A stretch of DNA of 64,000 nt from Linnemannia schmuckeri (taxonomy: Eukaryota; Mortierellomycota; Mortierellomycetes; Mortierellales; Mortierellaceae): NCBI GenBank assembly GCA_029449235.1, contig JANATG010000005.1, forward strand, positions 1,116,001-1,180,000, given 5' to 3'. Of the stretch, positions 44,928 to 55,563 are shown one piece after another (position 1 is the stretch's first letter; each line of letters starts with the position of its first letter). Both the position numbers and the translations under genes were made by a program. The notes under the pieces were generated by a model, which saw nothing but the letters and a program-made list of their open reading frames with translations, made no database searches and had not been told where the DNA came from.

Positions 44928-47358
44928 CTAAATGGCGGGGTGGAGAAGGACGTCAAGGTGCCGATCTACCGTGGTAGTCGACTCTAGGGTCTCGTGTGCC
45001 CATTGCCTTGCCTCAAGCAAGAACCACATCTTGATCCACCAGCCTCCTCCTCCAGGCAACTCTTTGACTCCTTCTACCATGCCGCGTCCACCATCCTGAC
45101 GACCAAGCTGTCTCAAGATAGGAAGCGCTGTTTTGAACAGATCAATGTTGGGGTTCAATTGCCGTCCAATGCCCTCCAAAATCAAGATCGAAATCACCAC
45201 GTTAGCAAAGTCACCCTCCATCGGAACATGGTGCGTGCGAACCATCGCCATGACCTCTGATAACAGATCCGCAATCTTGATCTTGCCCAGCGACATGGCT
45301 GTCTCTTTGACCCCAAGAATCAGCTTCTGCATCCGAAGAGCAAACACCTCCCCGTCAAGCACACTCTCGGGAGACCGACATCGCTCCATCATCAACTTTC
45401 CTGCCCTGTATCCGTCAAACTCTGCAAGGGCATGGAAAAGATCCAAAAAATCGCGTCGGTTCTTGTTCGAAAGCTCCGAGATCAGTCCTGCGTCGATAAA
45501 GACCACCTGTGGCCGAAATCCTTCGTTGTAGAGACACTCGAGCTCGCGCATCCATGCCTCGTTGTCGCCTTCAGGGACACTCCTCAGTCGCATGGTAGCC
45601 TCGTCCGTGCTGGAGATAGTGTTTTGTTCCTCGCCCTTCAGTCTCGACAGGATTTGCTTGAACAAATTGTTGGCCGAGGGATTGTAGAAGCGAACGAAAA
45701 TGTTGCCTGGATGCAAGTCTGCATGCACGAAATTGTCAAAGATCAACATCCTCTATTTTGTTTTTTTTTTAAAGCGCAAAGATTTGCATGTGAGAACATA
45801 CTTCACTTGAACATGACACAACAAAGTGGCTGCTCACTGTCCCTACCAGGAAGCCATCGAGACCAATATCCGCAATCTTAGAGTCGAAAGGTCCAGCGCC
45901 TTTTTGGAGAATGGTTTTCAAAGGTAAAGCATCGACGAATTCCTCAATCAGCATCTCTCTGGTTGCAAACTGCTTGAGAGCTGTGGGGAAGGTCACCGTG
46001 TACCGGTCGCGAAAGTTGCGTTGAAAGATCTCCAAGTTTTTGGCCTCAATTCGTAGATCTAGCTGCTCCTGCATCATCTCGCCAAACATGGCCACCTGGT
46101 CCGGAAGTGCAATCCATCTCATTGTTGGTATATGGTGGATGATGTTGGCAAAAAACCTCATGATTGCCAAATCCCTCTCCACCGTCCGTGCAACTTTTGG
46201 ATGAAGAACCTTGATAGCAACCTCTGTCTTGAGTTTTTTGGGCTTGTTGGGGTCCTGTGTTTTGGCGACGCTGCTAAGCTTCTGAATGACCGATCCGTCG
46301 TCCTTGTTCTCAGTGTCCTCCTCGGGTTCGAAATGCAAAGCGATGCCGGGCTTAAGTCGTCCACGATACACCTGTGCAATGGCGCCAATGCCTAGAGGGG
46401 CCTCAATGAACTCGTCAAAGATGTCCTCCAGTTTGCGGCCTCCAAACGCGGCCTCGATTGTGCGCCGGGTATGCTGTATCGAGTGAGGATCGACTTGGTT
46501 GTGCAGTTTCGACAGCATGATGCAGAGCTGGGTCGGGAAAATGTCGGTCCTTGATGCGGCCCATTGCGATAACTATGTTATGCACGTAATAGGGAAAATA
46601 TAATGTCTGCTTAAAATTACCGTTTATATCGTCACCAGTTCAATCACTCCAACACCAGTGTGCGGGGATTCAAAGTCAGACTCATTATGAGGACAACAAA
46701 TTACCTTGATGAACGTAGGGCCTGCCAACTCCATGTGCTTGACCAGGAGACTGTACCACCACAGAGTCCCTGACCTCTCGTCACTGAGTTCCTTATTCCT
46801 TTTTCCAATAAAGACTGCAGGGACCGTAATGATGAGCGGCAGAAAGATGAGAGCGAGGACTCCAAATCGCCAGATTGTAAGGACAGGATGTACAACATAG
46901 TCCTCCCATAGGTCCTCGAGTTGCTGTCTTAACCGACGCCAAAAGGAGGGATCCTGAGCAGCTTCCTTGATGATCTCAGTCTTGACGTAGGGGATAGGGT
47001 GAGCGGGCTTTGCACGCTGGCGATGTACGAGGAGGTCTCTGGCCTCCAGATGGATACCGGTACCAAAGAGGGCAAGACCGCCCTGAGTCACTACTGCGGG
47101 TATGACATAGTGCCGCCAACCGGGTGGAGGAGATATCCGTGCCAAGGCCGAGGAATGGCGAGTTTGTCTTGTATGACGCGCTGTCGCATATTTCGCGTTG
47201 GAAGATAACGAGAAGGGCGGGGTGAAAGTTGAGCCGAGTCGTTGTTGGGTAGGAGTTTTCGTTGTTCTTTGGAGGCGAAGCCCAACCGAGTCGGCCTGCA
47301 AGGAAGGGGAAAGAGTTCCTCGACGCAATGAAGCGATTGTAAGCCGAGACAGGGTCAT
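44928..47358 (-). CDS. ABC1/UbiB-family atypical kinase, ADCK2-like, mitochondrial
   Basis: Three exons (47358-46705, 46572-45847, 45752-44928), all joined in phase 0, give 734 residues. The N-terminus (MTLSRLTIASLRRGTLSP) is basic and hydroxylated, a likely mitochondrial presequence. A hydrophobic span follows (VLALIFLPLIITVPAVFIG). The UbiB core contains GPTFIKLSQWAASRTDIFP, the Ala-rich loop GIGAIAQVYRGRL, VAIKVLHP, the catalytic FVHADLHPGNIFVR and the metal-binding VVFIDAGL. The HADLHPGN block and the overall length fit the ADCK2 subgroup, linked in animals to coenzyme Q and lipid metabolism. The defining KxGQ motif reads KLSQ here, split by intron 1. It is tandem with TRM44 (130-bp gap) and UPF3. 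Confidence 0.86.
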
Positions 47359-47978
47359 TGCGTTTTAGGCGCGTGGCTGGTGTCTGGCTGATGGTCTTCT
47401 TGACAAAGGAGGTGGATTGAATGCAACAACGAGTGAGCAAGTTCGAAGTGAGAATATGCACAAAGTTGGTGTCGAATGGAGAATGAGAAGTGAAGGATAA
47501 GAGAAATGAGTTAAAAGAGTGGATGTGAAAAGATAACGAAAGGAGGATAAGGAACGAAAAGAAGCGGAAGGTCAACAGAGGGGAAAGAAATAAAGAAAAA
47601 AGGAGCGGAAGACGACAGCGACGGGGAGCGAAGGAGTGACCATTCACAGTTGAATTTCGAAGAACGGCGATTCAAGTAGTACGCAGACAGTCACTTTTCT
47701 ATGCGGCTTGTCTGCGCATCCTGCCGTTTCGAGGTTTCCCGAGCTCCTTCACAAACCATAACTCCATCAAGCATCCAACCGATTTATTCGTTCTCCTGTT
47801 TATTAATTGCGGGGCATCATCTCTCAGTCAAGCGCAACGCAACGGGTAACGCAACCGGTGAATTGGCAATACGCTGCGATAAAACGGTGATATCTGCAGA
47901 AGCCAATTGTCGGTTCAGAAGGCTTCTTCGCCTGCCACCACTGCGACTACCCGATCAAAATGCCGTGAAGGTGGACGC
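47359..47978. other. Intergenic region, promoter of the ADCK2-like gene
   Basis: 620 bp between the kinase start and the UPF3 stop, both genes on the minus strand. The minus strand is CT-rich to about 47640. The 315-bp plus-strand frame at 47701-48015 runs into the UPF3 coding end and has no recognisable features. Confidence 0.45.
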
Positions 47979-49762
47979 CTATGATTGTGCAGCAAGCGTG
48001 GTCGAGTTCTCCTGACCGCCGCCACGACCGCGTCGATTACGACCCGAGCGTCCCCCACCACTCTGACCCTCAGGTTTGTTTCCAGCAATGGACCCGCTAT
48101 TCGTATTGATATTGATGTTTGTGTTGGGAGTAGAATTGGGGTTGAAGTTGGTGCTGGGTTTACCTCCAGTCGCATTGTCGCCTCCTGCTTTAGGATCCTG
48201 CTTTGCACGGTCGCCTCGATTCCGGCGCGAGCGTCCTGAACGACCCTGACCTCCCTCTGCGTTGGCGGGCTGAGCGGGATCCTTTTTGGCGTTACTTGTC
48301 GAACCTGTATTTCCAGTCTGTGCTGCGTTGCCGCTATTGCTGTTGTTATTATTACTGCTATTGATGTTGCTATTGCTGTTGTTGCTCTGATTATTGTGGT
48401 TCCCTTGATTTTGCTGTCCTCGACGACCACCAGAAATGGATCCTCCCTGGTTGGATTGATTTTGGACAGACTGCGGACGCGCCTCCTGCTGTCCGGAACC
48501 TTGTCCCACTGAGTTGGAGGGTTGAGATCCTTGGACGTTCTTGGGCTTCAACAGTGTGATCTGGGGTGGGGCCAAGTCTCCTTGCTGTTGATTGGTGCTG
48601 GCTGCCGAAACTGCTTCATTTCCTGCCCGTTTGCTTGCTCTGTCTCGGCGCCTCCTCTCCCGTTTTGGTTTTGCTCCTTGCGCGCTCTCAGGTTCGGGTG
48701 CTTGTGCTGCCTTCTTGCCTTGCGGAGACTGAGGCTTGTTGCTTGTCGACCCAGCCGCGTTTGTTGATGCAGCGGTTCCTGCTTTGTTTGCGGCATCTTT
48801 TGCGTTCCTGTTGGCGAGAATGGTGATCTGTACTTTGCCAGCATTAGAGATTCCTGCTTTCCCTGCTTGTCTCGCCTGACGGGCAGCTAACTTGGCAGCT
48901 TGAGCCTTGGCCTGTGCAGCAGCCTTCTGTGCCCTCAGTGCTTCCAAGAGAGGTGTTGACTTTGGATTGATAGCGCTCTCCTTCAGCACTACAAGTATCG
49001 TAAAACAGAACAATTAGCATCATTCCCCAGCTTTGTCATTGCACGATAGAGTAACGATATGCTCAGTAGTCACTCACGTTGTTCGGTTCCCGAGAGTTTC
49101 ATTTCCTTCTCGGCATCAGTTGGGTCTGCTGTCAAAGACTTAAGGAATGCAATGTAATCCGGATCTAACCGCAAGCAAAAGAGAGTACGAGGTTTAGAAC
49201 ATAAACGTGAGAAGGTACCAGTTAATTCGAATGACTGCGGCGTTGTCTAAAAGTCGCACCTTCTTCGATGGTTCCTTGCTTGGTGTCTGGCTTGCGCTGC
49301 TCACGGGGTATCTTTTGAAAGGGAGCAAACTCTACGTGAGCTTTGCCTTCGTTTCCATGCCGATCTACAAAGGTGTGACCGTGGTAGGTCTTTTGAAATT
49401 CGAGTGCGAGCTTCTCGTTCTTGAAGTAAATGTAGGCACGCGCGAAGGTGTTTGCTTTCACAGGACTAAGAAGGCAAAAGTGGGTCAGAATGAGTAAAAA
49501 TAAGTAAGGTACTTTGATAACGAAATATCTCTATGCATATTGTCATCTCCATGTGGAAATACTTTTTGCTGACTTTTCCTGCGACCCAAGTTGTTGGTCT
49601 GTCGAGAGCTGAGTCGGGTACAAGTCCCTTGATGGAGTCCATGAAGACGTGTTCTGGAAGGTTGGCAGGAAGTCGACGAACAACAATCTTGGACTTTGCC
49701 TGCCCCCTGCTGGGGCCCTTTGTCCTTGCTGAGCGCTTTGATGGTGCTGCCTTTGTGCTCAT
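47979..49762 (-). CDS. UPF3: Nonsense-mediated decay factor Upf3
   Basis: Four exons (49762-49563, 49465-49260, 49164-49078, 48988-47979) give 500 residues. The Smg4/UPF3 domain occupies about 20-165: KIVVRRLPANLPEHVFMDSI, FARAYIYFKNEKLALEFQ, FVDRHGNEGKAHVEFAPFQ, then DPDYIAFLKSL. In this family the RRM-like domain binds Upf2 and helps flag mRNAs with premature stops; the protein shuttles between nucleus and cytoplasm. The last roughly 330 residues are low complexity: an Ala/Lys/Gln-rich helix, then Asn/Ser-rich and Arg/Gly-rich tracts (RRGRGGGQENS), with a long NNNS run at about 380-400. That tail resembles RNA-binding disordered regions and is longer than needed for NMD. Confidence 0.9.
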
Positions 49763-50029
49763 GAGGAAATGTTGCGCTTGTTAGGAAAGTGAAGGAGAAA
49801 GAGACGAGCGAAGAGAAAAGTTCAGGTGGGGTGAGGCGAGAAAAGATGCCGCTTGCTCTGGCGGGTTTCTCGGTCTGGCTGGCTGTCTGGAGTCGGTGGC
49901 TTGGCTTGGGAAAGCCCTAGACGGTCACGCAGGTGCATTTTTTTGTGTTTATTGGTCGAATGATGCTCAGCATTTTTTTGTTTCTTTGTTCACAAACCAT
50001 CAACAAACCACGACACTACACAACACAAA
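49763..50029. promoter_or_regulatory. Divergent promoter, UPF3 / RPB10
   Basis: Only 267 bp separates the two start codons, so the genes must share control sequence. A T run and CACAAACCATCAACAAACCA precede the RPB10 start. Confidence 0.5.
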
Positions 50030-50654
50030 ATGATCATCCCTGTTCGTTGTTTCTCCTGCGGAAAGGTCATCGGAAACAAGTGGGACCACTACTTGTCCCT
50101 GTTGCAGTCCGACTACAGCGAAGGGTGAGTCTCTTTCTTTCCTTTCTTTTTAGCTTCCAGGATTTCTCCTTCCCATCGGACAATCCAACCTCGCCACCAT
50201 TACCCACTGGCAATTAAGAAGACCGTGCTCAGCGAATAACGATCTTGTTACGGCGTAGGACTGTAATGGGCTCAACCTGTCGACCACACAGCTCTTGTTC
50301 ACAGGAGGATGAACATATGCATGGACCTGAACCATAGACTCTAGAGAAGACGCTAACCGTGTCTGTTGCACTTTTTCATTATTATTTTTTCAGTGATGCC
50401 CTTGACGCTCTTGGACTTAAGAGATACTGCTGCCGCCGCATGGTCTTAACACACGTCGACTTGATCGAGAAGCTGTTGCACTACAACCGTAAGTGGGATA
50501 TCTGCTTTATTGCAGTCGTTATGGCGCCACTCTATGTTTCATCAGTGTTTAAAGTCTAGAATATCGAAACCGATCTGTGTACTGACTATTTTTCTCTATA
50601 CCTTCTTATCATGCGTCATTAGCTCTCGAACGCAGCGTGGATTTGAAGCGATAA
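50030..50654 (+). CDS. RPB10: RNA polymerases I/II/III common subunit Rpb10
   Basis: Three exons (50030-50124, 50394-50488, 50623-50654) give 73 residues, near the usual 67-70. The invariant N-terminus MIIPVRCFSCGKVIGNKW holds the first CX2C zinc pair. LGLKRYCCRRMVLTHVDLIE supplies the adjacent cysteines of the second. Rpb10 is a zinc-binding subunit shared by all three nuclear RNA polymerases and needed for assembly. The last exon codes only for PLERSVDLKR. It is convergent with the cyclin gene, 120 bp between stop codons. Confidence 0.96.
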
Positions 50655-50774
50655 GCGTTCATTGAAGACAAGGAGGAGCTCGCTCAAGATCAAAGGCGAT
50701 AAATTGCATTGAAAATAATAAAAACGACATTTGTACCATATCTTTTAAAGATTACGATTATTATTTTATTATTT

Positions 50775-51770
50775 CTATTCTCCCATGGGCACCCATTGAT
50801 CTCGTAGTCCTTCTAGATAGTCGGTCTCTGCGACGACAGAGCCTTCGCTCTGGCCTGGCTCGTCCTCAGACCCGTCTGGACTGCTGGTCATGTTGTCATC
50901 CTCGTCGTCCTGAGAGTACGATGCAGAGTGCTGGTGGTGAGGGTGGACAGACTCTGCGATCTCGAACCGTGAGTGTTGCCTTACCAGGTTGACATAGTAT
51001 CGCTGCATCATGGTTCCCTCGACAGCGACTCGCCACTCGATCAGTCCCAAAAATTCGACCTCCAGACTGTTTAGCTCCTGTGTGCTCAATCCTCCAACCT
51101 TGGCATAGTGAGAGTTGGTGCAATAAGAATCGCAGACGGCCTTCGCTGCGAGGGTGATGGAGGCAATGATGAATCGGTGTACTGTGAGCGAAGATATGGT
51201 GAACGTCCTGACTCTTTCGCACACTCGGTCGATGTATATTAGAATAACGAGCAGGCAGGCTCGTTCCAGTGAGGTGTATTTGACGATTCTCCGAAGGTAG
51301 TCGTAGACCGATATTTGTGGTGGCGCCCGTGAGTGAAAGCGGGTCAGGTTGGCAGAGGTGAGGGGTATTTGGTCGTTGTGGGCCGTGAGTCGACAGAGCA
51401 TGTCCGCTAGCGTGGGTAAAGTAGGCGCCACGACCAAGAGAAGTACATGGAACGAGAGAAAAAAAGGAGAATCTCAGTCAGCTCTCATCCAGTATGGATC
51501 TTTCATACAATCAAACAAGTCAAGGTGTGATCCCGTTTGCTTATTCTCTCTGGCGTCCTATTGTCCTGCTCAAGAGTCATTTCAAGGTGCAGGCTGTTGT
51601 TTCTCCTTTTCTGTCCGTTGTCACATACCAATCATGATGGTGAGGTGGTTCATATCGGCTTGGTGAAAGTACTCCGGGACGAGGATCACTCCTGCCGGCT
51701 GCACCGGTTGTGAAGACACTGTTGGTTCTGGTGAAGGCGAGACATGGTTTGAGCCTGGCTGTAGATGCAT
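50775..51770 (-). CDS. Pho80/PCL-type cyclin
   Basis: Two exons, 51770-51629 and 51406-50775, give 257 residues from the ATG at 51770. The cyclin box is of the Pho80 class: LCRLTAHNDQIPL, LTRFHSRAPPQISVYDYLRR, YTSLERACLLVILIYIDRVC, VHRFIIASITLAAKAVCDSY and LEVEFLGLIEWRVAV. Such cyclins pair with Pho85-like CDKs in phosphate and nutrient control or with cell-cycle roles. The tail is acidic (DDEDDNMTSSPDGSEDEPG). The frame stays open upstream of the ATG through a Thr/Asn-rich stretch that begins near an acceptor-like TTCTTCTTGACAAG, so an additional 5' exon is possible. Confidence 0.87.
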
Positions 51771-52901
51771 GGTGATGGGTGCTGTTCTTGTTTGTTGTTT
51801 GATTATCCCACTATTTTTTTTCTTGTTACTGTCGTTGTTGTTTGTAGTAGTTGTGGTAGTGAGTCGATTGGCGCTTGTCAAGAAGAAAAAAAAATAGAGG
51901 GGGATGTGTTGTTGTTAGGCTGAGTAATATGGCAGTGGGTTCAAATGAGCGACAGGCGAGGCGGGTCGAGGTGTTGTCGTCCAAGTCGAGAGGATGATCG
52001 AGGCATGAGATTCCAGAGGAAAGAGAGTGAGAAGTAATGAAAAAGAAGAAAAAGAAAAGAGGGTAAGTGAGTGAGAGAGAGTGAGTGAAAAAGGAGAGAA
52101 AGAAGAGGAACCTAAAAAAACAAAAAAAAATGACTCGCTCGTCCGCTGCCTCCCTTCCTCTTAAGGTGGCCGGTCTTACTGTCTCTCAACGTTTTGTGTG
52201 TGTATCTCCTCTCTCGCTCCTCTACACTGGTTTGCTTGTAGTGAACTGAACAAACAACTATTCGTATGCTTGTTTTTATCTCAGGTTGTCCTTTTCTTTT
52301 CTTTTTCAGTTTCTACCAATACTGTCGACCTTATTCATCTTTTCATTATAAAAGAATATGTGTTCCTTCTCTTTATCTCTTTCCTTCTCGTCCTTCTGTT
52401 GACCACACGACCACACGACCCCATGCAGGTCCTGGACATGCTATCCCATGCTCTCATTTTTGGTTGGTTCGGTCGATCGATTCAAAGATATCCATCGAAA
52501 ACAACAAGAATACTCCCCCAACTTTCTTTTTACCTTTTTTTTTTGTTTTCCACGCCCCATTCACACATAAAATACGTTCATACATTTTCCCTATCTTTTC
52601 ATCTATTCTCGTTTGGCGTTCATATCTTCATCTCTTTCGCAAGCTCGAGCCATCCTGGCCTATCAAACCCCTCAATTACATCCTTAATGCCTTAGTAGTC
52701 CACTGGCATGTAGCTTATGTAGCTCTCATATATCAGTTCTCTTGCGCTGGCCGCCTCTCCGGCGACATGAATGTGACGTCATGATACCATTAAAAAGAGG
52801 GCGTTCCTCATCCCCTTTTTCACCTTGTTCTCTCATTCCTCATTCACCACCCTTCCGTCCGTCCTCTTTTCAAGGTTGATTCGTTTCGCAAGCACACATA
52901 C
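51771..52901. promoter_or_regulatory. Divergent promoter region, cyclin / J-domain gene
   Basis: 1.1 kb with purine-rich then pyrimidine-rich tracts. It includes a perfect CRE/ATF palindrome near the right end. No gene is supported; the frames at 52198-52784 are Phe/Ser-rich products of CT runs. Confidence 0.5.
52774..52781. promoter_or_regulatory. CRE/ATF-type palindrome TGACGTCA
   Basis: A perfect TGACGTCA 121 bp upstream of the J-domain gene start, in the right position for a bZIP (Atf1/CREB-like) site. Motif match only. Confidence 0.45.
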
Positions 52902-55399
52902 ATGGCTCTTTGTGGTACCGCAAAGGCCATCAAGGGCGTCTTCGAATGGACGTCGTTCTCATGTAAAGTAATCCTCCTGCACCCTGCCACTCAACGACGC
53001 GAACCTATTCTTGAAAATAAGCTGGTGGGAACGATAGCACAGGAGAGTGCATCGAAAAAAAGAGCAAAGAATGAGAGCGCTAAACGAACAATCCAAGAGC
53101 AAGCGAATGAAACGCCCTCTGAGTCGCGCTGGTGTTTCTGACTTTGAGCCCACAGCCGCAGAGGTCAGAGAGTGACAGTGGTCAACGCCAGTTACAGCAC
53201 CCTTTTTGGAACCAGAGAAAGCAAAAATAACTGATCGATCACTCACACATCACACAAATACTTTATTTTAACAGTCACCGCAGGACACATTATCCGACGT
53301 CCGGTCCGGCTCTCTTCTGACACTCACTATCTGGTAACCGTTCCCACCCGGAGGTTCACCACAAGCAGCAGTCGATCATCGGGATATGGATACCGTGACA
53401 AAAAGAGCGGCAGTCAGCCAGAAGGCCCTGCCAAAGAGAAACTTCGGCTTGTCCCCTTCAGGATGAACGCAGCTCAGGCAGAAGAGGTAAGCAAACTGTA
53501 TGCATCATTTAATCTTGAGAAAACAACTGACGAAAAGTGATGTGCTCTAATCGGCGATTAAAGGCCTTTGGGAACTATCACGGACATAGTTTCTTCTCTG
53601 CCAAGATCAGTCAAGTCAACAAGGTCGAGGCTCTCTATCTCCCTTTCTGGGCCGCAAGTGGATCCGTCCGATCCAAGATCATTAATGCCCAAGGTGAGTT
53701 ATGTGTTGCGCCAATGACAGGCAAAAAAAAAAAAAAAAAACTGTAAACATAAAAAAACACGCAAGAAATCACTCTTCACGTATTCATCTCCGCTTTCCTT
53801 CTTTTATTTATTTAGTTGGATGGGACCGTGTTGTCACGCGCTACAATAAAGTCACCAAGCAGAATGAATCGTCTTGGGAGACTACCTGGAGATCGGTCCA
53901 GACTCGCCACGAATTCTCAAACACCTATCCAAGTACACTTCCCGAACTCCAGGTCTATGCTTCATACAAGTATCGACGTGGATTCGTGAATCAGATCAGA
54001 AGCAGCTCTAGTATTCTTTCTGCCAAGTCCCTTACCCCACAGGACATGGAATCGATGGATTTGGAGGACCAAAAGCGAGGGCTACGAAACCGCGGACTAG
54101 ATCCCTTCACCATGAAACCGTCTATTGCTCTCAAATTCATCAAAACTGCCATCGAGGAGAACGAAGTTCGGACTGCAGAACAGTGGCTGGTGGAAGCATA
54201 CAAGTGTGATCGCGCCAGGATTCTGTCGATGGACTTTGAGTATTACCAGCTCATGCTAGCACCTGTGTACATGCCCGTATATGTATTCTCGATTCGCCAT
54301 CTGGACAGGACTTTTCGAACCTTTGTACAGGCTCACGACACTGCAGGATTGGTGGGAGGCTTGCGGTTCTATTCTTGGCAACGCGTGAGTGCTGTGACAG
54401 CAGTCTGCGCGGCCACAGGACTTTTGCTGCTAGGAACGTCGCGCTTTAGTATGACAATGACGAGCGGTTTCTGGCTGGGCGTGGTTGCTCCAACATTTAT
54501 TGTAGCATGGTCAGTCCTCTACTACCCTATTCTGGACTATCGCATCAGAGATTGGTGGCGTCAAAGGTAATACTCAGTAACAACGGCTTTGTCATAAAGG
54601 TTTTCGTACTATCCTTTTCATGGTCAAACAGGCCATCTAACAACACTATTGCATGTTCGACACGCCTGCAGGGAAATGGACGGACACGAATCAGAAGCAT
54701 CGTCGACATCTTGGGACGCAGACTGGACAAGGGCATACGATAGGTAAGGCTCGTCTATCAGCTGTAAATTGAGCTCAGGTCGAACATGTTTCGCTTACTC
54801 GTTGTTCTATCTCTGTCTTCAATGACAGGTTTGAGGAGGAGCAGCGGCGACAGGACTGGAGCGAGAATCAACAATACCAGCAGCAATCTTCGTATGGATC
54901 GCATTCATCTCAGTCTTCCGAGCAAAGAGGTTCCTCTGGAGATCCCATGGGCTACTATGCCACCCTTGGTGTCGCGAAGGATGCTTCTGTTCAGGAAATC
55001 CAGTCCGCTTTCAGAGGCCTTGCCATGAAATGGCGTAAGTTGAGCAGATGTTTTTATTTTCCTGTTGAACGTGTCGACCCCGCTTTACTATTCGGGCTAA
55101 ATGGCTTTTTTGTTGTCCTTCAACTGGCTAGATCCGGACAGATTTTCAACTCCAGAGGAAAAGGCCAAGGGCAAGAAAAAGTTTCAAGAGATCACAGCCG
55201 CTTACAGTGTTCTTCGCGATGGTGAGGAACAAATAGCCTTTGAAAGGGATCTATGAAATAATGTTGTTTCTGCAGTTCAACTGTGCGCTGTTATACTACC
55301 GTACTAACACTCGTGTGCTCTGCTAACCATACTTGAACTAACCATACTTGAACTATAGTTAAAAAACGAAAAGCCTACGACACTTATGGCAGAGCTTAG
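52902..55399 (+). CDS. Membrane J-domain (DnaJ-like) co-chaperone, probably mitochondrial
   Basis: Eight exons (52902-52962, 53275-53486, 53564-53693, 53816-54566, 54672-54743, 54829-55034, 55132-55221, 55359-55399) give 520 residues. The N-terminus (MALCGTAKAIKGVFEWTSF) and the following Arg/Ser-rich run suggest a mitochondrial presequence. A conserved beta-rich segment, FGNYHGHSFFSAKISQVNKV then EALYLPFWAASGSVRSKI, leads to two hydrophobic spans near 345-400 (VTAVCAATGLLLLG and WLGVVAPTFIVAWSVLYYPI). The J domain is at the extreme C-terminus: YYATLGVAKDASVQEIQSAF, the essential HPD in KWHPDRF, then AAYSVLRD and KRKAYDTYGRA. J domains stimulate Hsp70 ATPase. The specific partner is not readable. 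Confidence 0.83.
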
Positions 55400-55448
55400 A
55401 GCTTAGAGCATAGAAATAGAAAAAAAATGGTGGCTGTGACTGCCTTTT

Positions 55449-55454
55449 AATAAA
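55449..55454 (+). terminator. Poly-A signal of the J-domain gene
   Basis: AATAAA 50 bp after the stop codon, within the 164-bp gap before the SZT2-like gene. Confidence 0.6.
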
Positions 55455-55563
55455 CCCACTCTCAACGGCGCGCGCCCTCTGACCTTTTTCGCACTCTTCT
55501 TTCTCTCACCCCACCCACACGCCCGACTACCGACAAACCATTATATGGGATCATAAAGGGCAC

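Noticed and set aside
47701..48015. ATG-initiated 104-codon frame between the ADCK2-like gene and UPF3
   Set aside because: Runs antisense into the UPF3 coding end and lacks any domain or splice support.
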